From NCBI GenBank assembly GCA_046160675.1, contig JBJXHH010000005.1, positions 1-19,734 of the forward strand: a stretch of DNA of 19,734 nucleotides, given 5' to 3'. Positions within the stretch are counted from its first letter, which is position 1. The number at the start of each line of letters is the position of its first letter. The notes beneath the pieces were generated by a model, which saw nothing but the letters and a program-made list of their open reading frames with translations, was not told where the DNA came from and made no database searches. This DNA comes from JACMJP01 sp046160675. Lineage in GTDB: Bacteria; Bacteroidota; Bacteroidia; Chitinophagales; BACL12. The position numbers and the translations under genes are program-made. Positions 16,180-19,734 of the stretch are shown piece after piece.

Positions 16180-16207
16180 GCCACCGGTTCACCGAGTGGT
16201 TTTTTTT
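16180..16207 (+). terminator. Rho-independent terminator after the MopE-type gene
   Basis: CCACCGG (16181-16187) pairs with CCG-a-GTGG (16192-16199, one bulged A) around a 4-nt loop, followed by a run of eight Ts. It begins about 20 nt past the stop at 16159. Confidence 0.85.
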
Positions 16208-16360
16208 ATGAATTCCAAAAGAAATATTCTAACATGCCGGGTTAATAGCTTTATAAGTTTGATGCAACAAGTACAAGTGCTAATCTAAAAAATTAAATGA
16301 AACATAAATCTGGCTTTTTTTGAAATATTATTCCAGAGCTGAAGAAAATTTGCCATTAAT

Positions 16361-16391
16361 AAAAAAAACCGCCGGCTTCCCGGACGGTTTT
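16361..16391 (-). terminator. Rho-independent terminator after the minus-strand T9SS gene
   Basis: AAAACCG-CCGG and CCGG-a-CGGTTTT form a stem with the loop CTTC. On the minus strand it ends in a T-run (from the eight As at 16361-16368). It lies 23 nt beyond the stop of the gene ending at 16414, and its T-rich right side may also let it work on the plus strand. Confidence 0.8.
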
Positions 16392-16413
16392 AATGCAAAC
16401 TTCAAAAAAAATC

Positions 16414-17667
16414 TTAATTCAGTACCTGTATCTTTTTAAAAAAGAAAAACGGGTTATTATTGTGAGTTCCTGATAGGCGCAGTATATACATGCCCGCTGC
16501 CAGTTTTTTATCTTCAATTATAAATTGATTAAAATAATTATCAATCGGAATTTCTTTTTGCAGAAACAGTTTGCCTGCAATATCAAATAGTTGCAAACTA
16601 TAATTGCCTACGCTCAACCCCAATGTTTGCAGGGTGATCTGCTGAAAGCCCGATGCATAGGCATTTACAGTCTCTGATGTTTGCGTTCCGCAATTCAGGT
16701 TGGTAATGCCGAGCTCCTCTGTTTCGCCGTTCGTATTTACTAATATGAGCTTGTAATATGTTGCTGAGTTATTCTCTGCTATGTAAGAATAACTGGTTTC
16801 AGAAAATGAGTTTCCTGCTGCTTCAATAGCTGCAAGAAATTCAAATTCATTTCCATCAGCGCTTGCTTCCAAAATAAAATAATCCGTGTTTGCTTCGCTT
16901 GCAGTTTGCCAGCTTATGATCCCGTTGCCCGCAAAACATTCAGCTTCATAACTCACTAAAACCAGCGGCAGCAAGTGTGTTGATTGATCAATCAAGGTCC
17001 AGGATCTTACAAGATCGGTTGATGAAAAAGAAACAGCAGTAACATAATTTGATGTAGTGCTTACAACTCCTCCAACAGGGTATGTCTCCCAATTGTTGGC
17101 CGAAGGATCATAGCGTTCTGCTTTCAGGTCTGATTCAGTGATGGTATTTCCTGTTGCTGTATGTTCAGCATCATCATAATAAAACTGAATATTACCCGAT
17201 GGTCTTGTTGTATAACCCTGTGCATCTATCATCCAGAACCTGTCAATCACTTCCGCCGAGTTATTTGTTGCTGATATGTTTGTCATGTTAGTTACACCGG
17301 AAGGTTTGTAAGTATCATTATCCCAAGTGGCGCCACCGTAGGTTGAGAATTGAATATTACCCGTGCCGCTTGCTGAAGTAGTTATATCTAATGTGAGTGG
17401 GATTTTTACCCCACTTGAGGTTGTAAAGGGAATATTATAAGAACCAGTGGCTGTTCCGATGTTCCATTTGATAATGTTCAATTCATTTTCAGAAATGATA
17501 TTTCCGCCGGAGCCAAGCGTTGTAACTGCATTTACATTGTTGTTGTCAATAACAATGTTTACTGAGTTATTCATCACAATGTATGCATTGTCATTTATCA
17601 TAATCCTTGCTTGAGAAAATATTTGCGAGGTAATGAACAATGCTATAATGTAAAATTTGATTTTCAT
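16414..17667 (-). CDS. Secreted protein with T9SS-like C-terminal tail
   Basis: The 417-residue product has a signal peptide (1-19, ending IFSQ). The N-terminal half (20-230) is rich in Asn, Thr, Ser and Gly and predicted to be beta-structured (short strands such as AYIVMNNSVNIVID); I recognise no named domain. At about 233-312 is the same beta-sandwich module type as in the laminin-B-like protein (LPLVLVSYEAECFAGNGIISWQTASEANTDYFILEAS, YYKLILVN). The C-terminus (about 332-417) resembles a T9SS sorting domain (NYSLQLFDIAGKLF, AAGMYILRLSG, FFKKIQVLN) but lacks the YPNP motif seen in the neighbours. It lies 39 nt downstream of the repeat/S74 protein gene on the same strand with no terminator between, so the two are probably co-transcribed. 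The pair suggests linked surface proteins, by inference. Confidence 0.78.
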   Translation of the reverse strand: MKIKFYIIALFITSQIFSQARIMINDNAYIVMNNSVNIVIDNNNVNAVTTLGSGGNIISENELNIIKWNIGTATGSYNIPFTTSSGVKIPLTLDITTSASGTGNIQFSTYGGATWDNDTYKPSGVTNMTNISATNNSAEVIDRFWMIDAQGYTTRPSGNIQFYYDDAEHTATGNTITESDLKAERYDPSANNWETYPVGGVVSTTSNYVTAVSFSSTDLVRSWTLIDQSTHLLPLVLVSYEAECFAGNGIISWQTASEANTDYFILEASADGNEFEFLAAIEAAGNSFSETSYSYIAENNSATYYKLILVNTNGETEELGITNLNCGTQTSETVNAYASGFQQITLQTLGLSVGNYSLQLFDIAGKLFLQKEIPIDNYFNQFIIEDKKLAAGMYILRLSGTHNNNPFFFFKKIQVLN

Positions 17668-17706
17668 TATATTTTTTTTACAGTTGAGGCCGGAAGCCTT
17701 AAAACT

Positions 17707-19734
17707 CTATTTGTTTTTCAATTGTTCCACTTCCTTCTTAAGCAAGTCAATTTGATTCTGTTGTTCTTCTATCATTGCTTGCTGTTCTTGCATGGCTTTT
17801 ACCATTGGAACAACAAACTCAGCATACCTCAAACCATAAAGATCATCGGCATTTTCAGGCGCATCTACACCGCTGAAGTCATACTCTATGTTTGCCGCTG
17901 CTTCTTCTACCTCTTGTGCAATAAACCCGGAATAAGTAATAGATGATTTTTGATTGATGGATTGTTGATTTGTTGAACTGTCGCTAACATCTAATTTCTG
18001 GTTGATGGCAGCAATATTCAAATTATACGTAACAGGTTTAAGTTGCATGATGAAATTTAAGCCCGGTACATTCTCTTTTACATTGGTTTTTATTCTTCCG
18101 TCTGAAATATTTGTCCATGCAGCATAGCCGCCAATACTTGTAACACTTGCATCACCAATCCTCACCTGGTTGCTTGCAGTAATTCTTGATCCGTTACCAA
18201 GCGCTGTTGAGTTATCAAAGTTTGTAGTAACTGACTGGTCGGCATCATAACCAACAAACGTACAGTTTGTATTTGCGTCGTTATAACTTCCTGCGCTGTA
18301 TCCAATACCTACGTTAGAATCGCCGGTGGTATTTCCATAAAGTGCAGCATTACCCATTGCAACATTATTGAAACCTGTGGTATTTTGATACATGGATTGA
18401 ATACCTACCGAAGAATTTCCGCTGCCCGATGATGTGGAATACAGGCTTTGATAACCCATTGCAGTATTATTATTTGCAGTAGTGTTGAATGCAAGGGCAT
18501 AAGCGCCTGAAGCGGTATTTTGATTGCCTGTAGTATTGCTGTGAAGAGTTTCATTTCCAACCGAAGTATTATTTGAGCCTGTTGTATTATCCTGTAGTGA
18601 ATAATAGCCAACTGTCGTATTGTAATTTCCTGTTGTATTATAATACATTGCATAACTTCCTAAGGATACATTTTGACTACCTGTAGTGTTGAATAAAAGT
18701 GATTGGATACCAATGGCAATATTATATTGACCGGATGTATTATCCCACAATGCCTGTTGTCCGATGGCAATATTCCAGCTGGCTGTATTATCATATAAAG
18801 CCTGGTACCCTAATGCAATGTTTTGCGAACCTGTTGAATTTGTGTATAAAGCGCTTTGTCCCAAAGCAACATTATTTAATCCACTTGTATTTGAAAACAA
18901 AGTATTTGCTCCAACAGCAACATTAGATCCTCCTGTCGTGTTTGACTGTAATGCTGAAAGGCCAAATGCCGAATTGCTACTTCCCGTTGTGTTATATCGC
19001 AACGCATTTAATCCCATTGCTGCATTATAATTTCCGGATATGTTAGCATACAGAGAATATGTCCCCACTGCTGTATTCCAAATGCCGGTTGTGTTACTTC
19101 TTCCGCTTGTAGTACCTATAAAAATATTCTCAGTTCCTGTAGTGCTTGAATACCCTGCTTCCATCCCTATAAACACATTATTGAATCCGGTGGTATTTGA
19201 CAAGCCTACATCAACTCCCATCATTGTGTTGTTATATCCAGTTGTGTTATCATGGCCGGCCCCTACACCAACAAAAGTATTTTTAGAACCAGTAGTATTA
19301 TCTACTCCGGCATTTACTCCCACAAAAGTGTTGAATGGGGCAGTTGTGTTCGCATAGCCGGCATCCTCACCGATAAATGTATTCCAGTAACCTGTTGTGT
19401 TTGCTCGGCCTGCATCTTGCCCGATGAATGTGTTTTGATATCCAGTTGTATTTAAAAACCCTGCATTTGTACCCATGAAAGTATTATAACTCGCAGTTGT
19501 ATTTTGTTCTCCGGCATCTGTGCCAACAAATGTATTTTCAGCCCCTGTTGAATTGTAATAGCCTGCATCCTGTCCGATGATCACATTGGAGAAGCCTGAA
19601 GTATTTGAGAAACCGCTTTGTTCGCCAACAAATACATTTGAAAATGAGGTTGTATTTGAGTAGCCTGATTGCGAACCGATGAATGTATTTAAATAGCCCG
19701 TAGTGTTTGAATAACCCGCCTGGTAACCGTTAAA
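17707..19734 (-). CDS. Tandem 17-residue repeat protein with peptidase S74 chaperone domain, 5' part cut off
   Basis: The frame is open on the minus strand to the right window edge; 675 codons are visible and the start lies outside. The visible N-terminal part is about 29 tandem repeats of 17 residues (pattern GxxAGxxNTTGxxNTFI/V or GxxALxxNTTGxxNxAV), a likely beta-helix or beta-roll fibre. Then comes a peptidase S74 (intramolecular chaperone, endosialidase-type) domain. It begins near NISDGRIKTNV, where Ser (18105-18103) and Lys match the self-cleavage dyad, and continues with GFIAQEVEEAA and YGLRYAEFVVPMVKAMQEQQ. A coiled coil (MIEEQQNQIDLLKKEVEQLKNK) ends the protein. Known S74 domains help fibre trimers fold, then cleave themselves off at the Ser. 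I see no T9SS tail. A phage tail fibre is the classic setting, but no phage genes surround it, so a surface fibre is more likely. Confidence 0.88.
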   Translation of the reverse strand, partial: FNGYQAGYSNTTGYLNTFIGSQSGYSNTTSFSNVFVGEQSGFSNTSGFSNVIIGQDAGYYNSTGAENTFVGTDAGEQNTTASYNTFMGTNAGFLNTTGYQNTFIGQDAGRANTTGYWNTFIGEDAGYANTTAPFNTFVGVNAGVDNTTGSKNTFVGVGAGHDNTTGYNNTMMGVDVGLSNTTGFNNVFIGMEAGYSSTTGTENIFIGTTSGRSNTTGIWNTAVGTYSLYANISGNYNAAMGLNALRYNTTGSSNSAFGLSALQSNTTGGSNVAVGANTLFSNTSGLNNVALGQSALYTNSTGSQNIALGYQALYDNTASWNIAIGQQALWDNTSGQYNIAIGIQSLLFNTTGSQNVSLGSYAMYYNTTGNYNTTVGYYSLQDNTTGSNNTSVGNETLHSNTTGNQNTASGAYALAFNTTANNNTAMGYQSLYSTSSGSGNSSVGIQSMYQNTTGFNNVAMGNAALYGNTTGDSNVGIGYSAGSYNDANTNCTFVGYDADQSVTTNFDNSTALGNGSRITASNQVRIGDASVTSIGGYAAWTNISDGRIKTNVKENVPGLNFIMQLKPVTYNLNIAAINQKLDVSDSSTNQQSINQKSSITYSGFIAQEVEEAAANIEYDFSGVDAPENADDLYGLRYAEFVVPMVKAMQEQQAMIEEQQNQIDLLKKEVEQLKNK
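18253..19734 (-). repeat. Coding tandem repeat, unit 51 bp (17 residues), about 29 copies visible
   Basis: The array runs past the right edge. Each unit is 51 nt, except one of 48 (GYQALYDNTASWNIAI). Consensus: G at position 1, A/S at 4, N-T-T-G at 8-11, N at 14, hydrophobic at 17. Copies are diverged in DNA but strongly conserved in protein pattern. The first 13 visible copies have Gly at position 5 and mostly Phe at 16; copies 14-28 have Leu or Met at 5 and Ala, Ser, Thr or Gly at 16; copy 29 returns to Gly/Phe. A degenerate unit (GYDADQSVTTNFDNSTAL) from 18252 leads into the S74 domain. Confidence 0.93.

Noticed and set aside
17668..17706. AGGC/GCCT hairpin between the S74 gene and the T9SS-like gene as a terminator
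   Set aside because: The stem is only 4 bp and on the minus strand it is followed by an A-run, not a T-run, so read-through into the next gene is likely.
18699..19455. Plus-strand open frames rich in Val and Pro across the repeat region
   Set aside because: They are the antisense of the repeat gene; their periodic VVL pattern simply mirrors the Asn-Thr codons on the minus strand.
19582..19584. GTG as the start of the S74 repeat protein
   Set aside because: The frame and the repeat pattern continue without a stop to the window edge, so this codon lies inside a longer gene.
18253..19734. Regularly spaced repeats that might be a CRISPR array
   Set aside because: The 51-bp units are contiguous and in frame, differ in DNA, and encode a conserved 17-residue pattern; there are no unique spacers and no cas genes.

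Overview
The window is an AT-rich stretch of a Bacteroidota chromosome. Three signs support this. At least three proteins carry type IX secretion (T9SS) C-terminal sorting tails with the YPNP motif (genes at 3723-5270, 13501-14628 and 14708-16159), and a fourth (16414-17667) has a related tail. Candidate promoters resemble the Bacteroidota -7 box TAnnTTTG. Start codons lack strong Shine-Dalgarno sequences and often follow A-rich leaders. I cannot name the genus; the look is that of an environmental Chitinophagales- or Saprospirales-like organism.

Left part (1-3511): a truncated metF (minus strand, running off the left edge) diverges from purD (plus strand). purD is followed after 22 nt by a multi-spanning GT-C-type membrane protein, which ends in a terminator hairpin.

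Middle left (3512-6847): a minus-strand gene encodes a secreted protein that joins a cytochrome c-like heme domain, a PHM/DBM-type copper monooxygenase fold with recognisable copper ligands, and a T9SS tail. It diverges from a small lipoprotein. The lipoprotein converges, across a perfect 11-bp bidirectional terminator stem, on an unrecognised two-helix membrane protein.

Centre (7057-13093): a compact fatty-acid beta-oxidation operon. A TetR-type regulator has a palindromic candidate operator overlapping its own candidate -33 box. It is followed by a FadN-type 3-hydroxyacyl-CoA dehydrogenase/enoyl-CoA hydratase, a thiolase (FadA) and a long acyl-CoA dehydrogenase (FadE). Together the three enzymes cover all the core reactions of the cycle, and the order matches the fadNAE set of Bacillus. 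Acyl-CoA synthetase and electron-transfer flavoprotein are not in the window.

Right part (13094-19734): a gene-free 407-bp stretch precedes a run of surface or secreted proteins: a laminin-B-like protein with a sorting tail, a MopE-type metal-motif and Ig-like protein with a sorting tail, then two minus-strand genes. The upstream one, truncated by the window edge, has about 29 visible tandem 17-residue repeats followed by a peptidase-S74 (intramolecular chaperone) domain and a coiled coil. The downstream one is a secreted protein with a T9SS-like tail.

I see no CRISPR array, transposon, RNA gene or obvious defence system. The most original observation is a size swap between repeat positions 5 and 16 in the S74 protein, which splits its repeats into two blocks.
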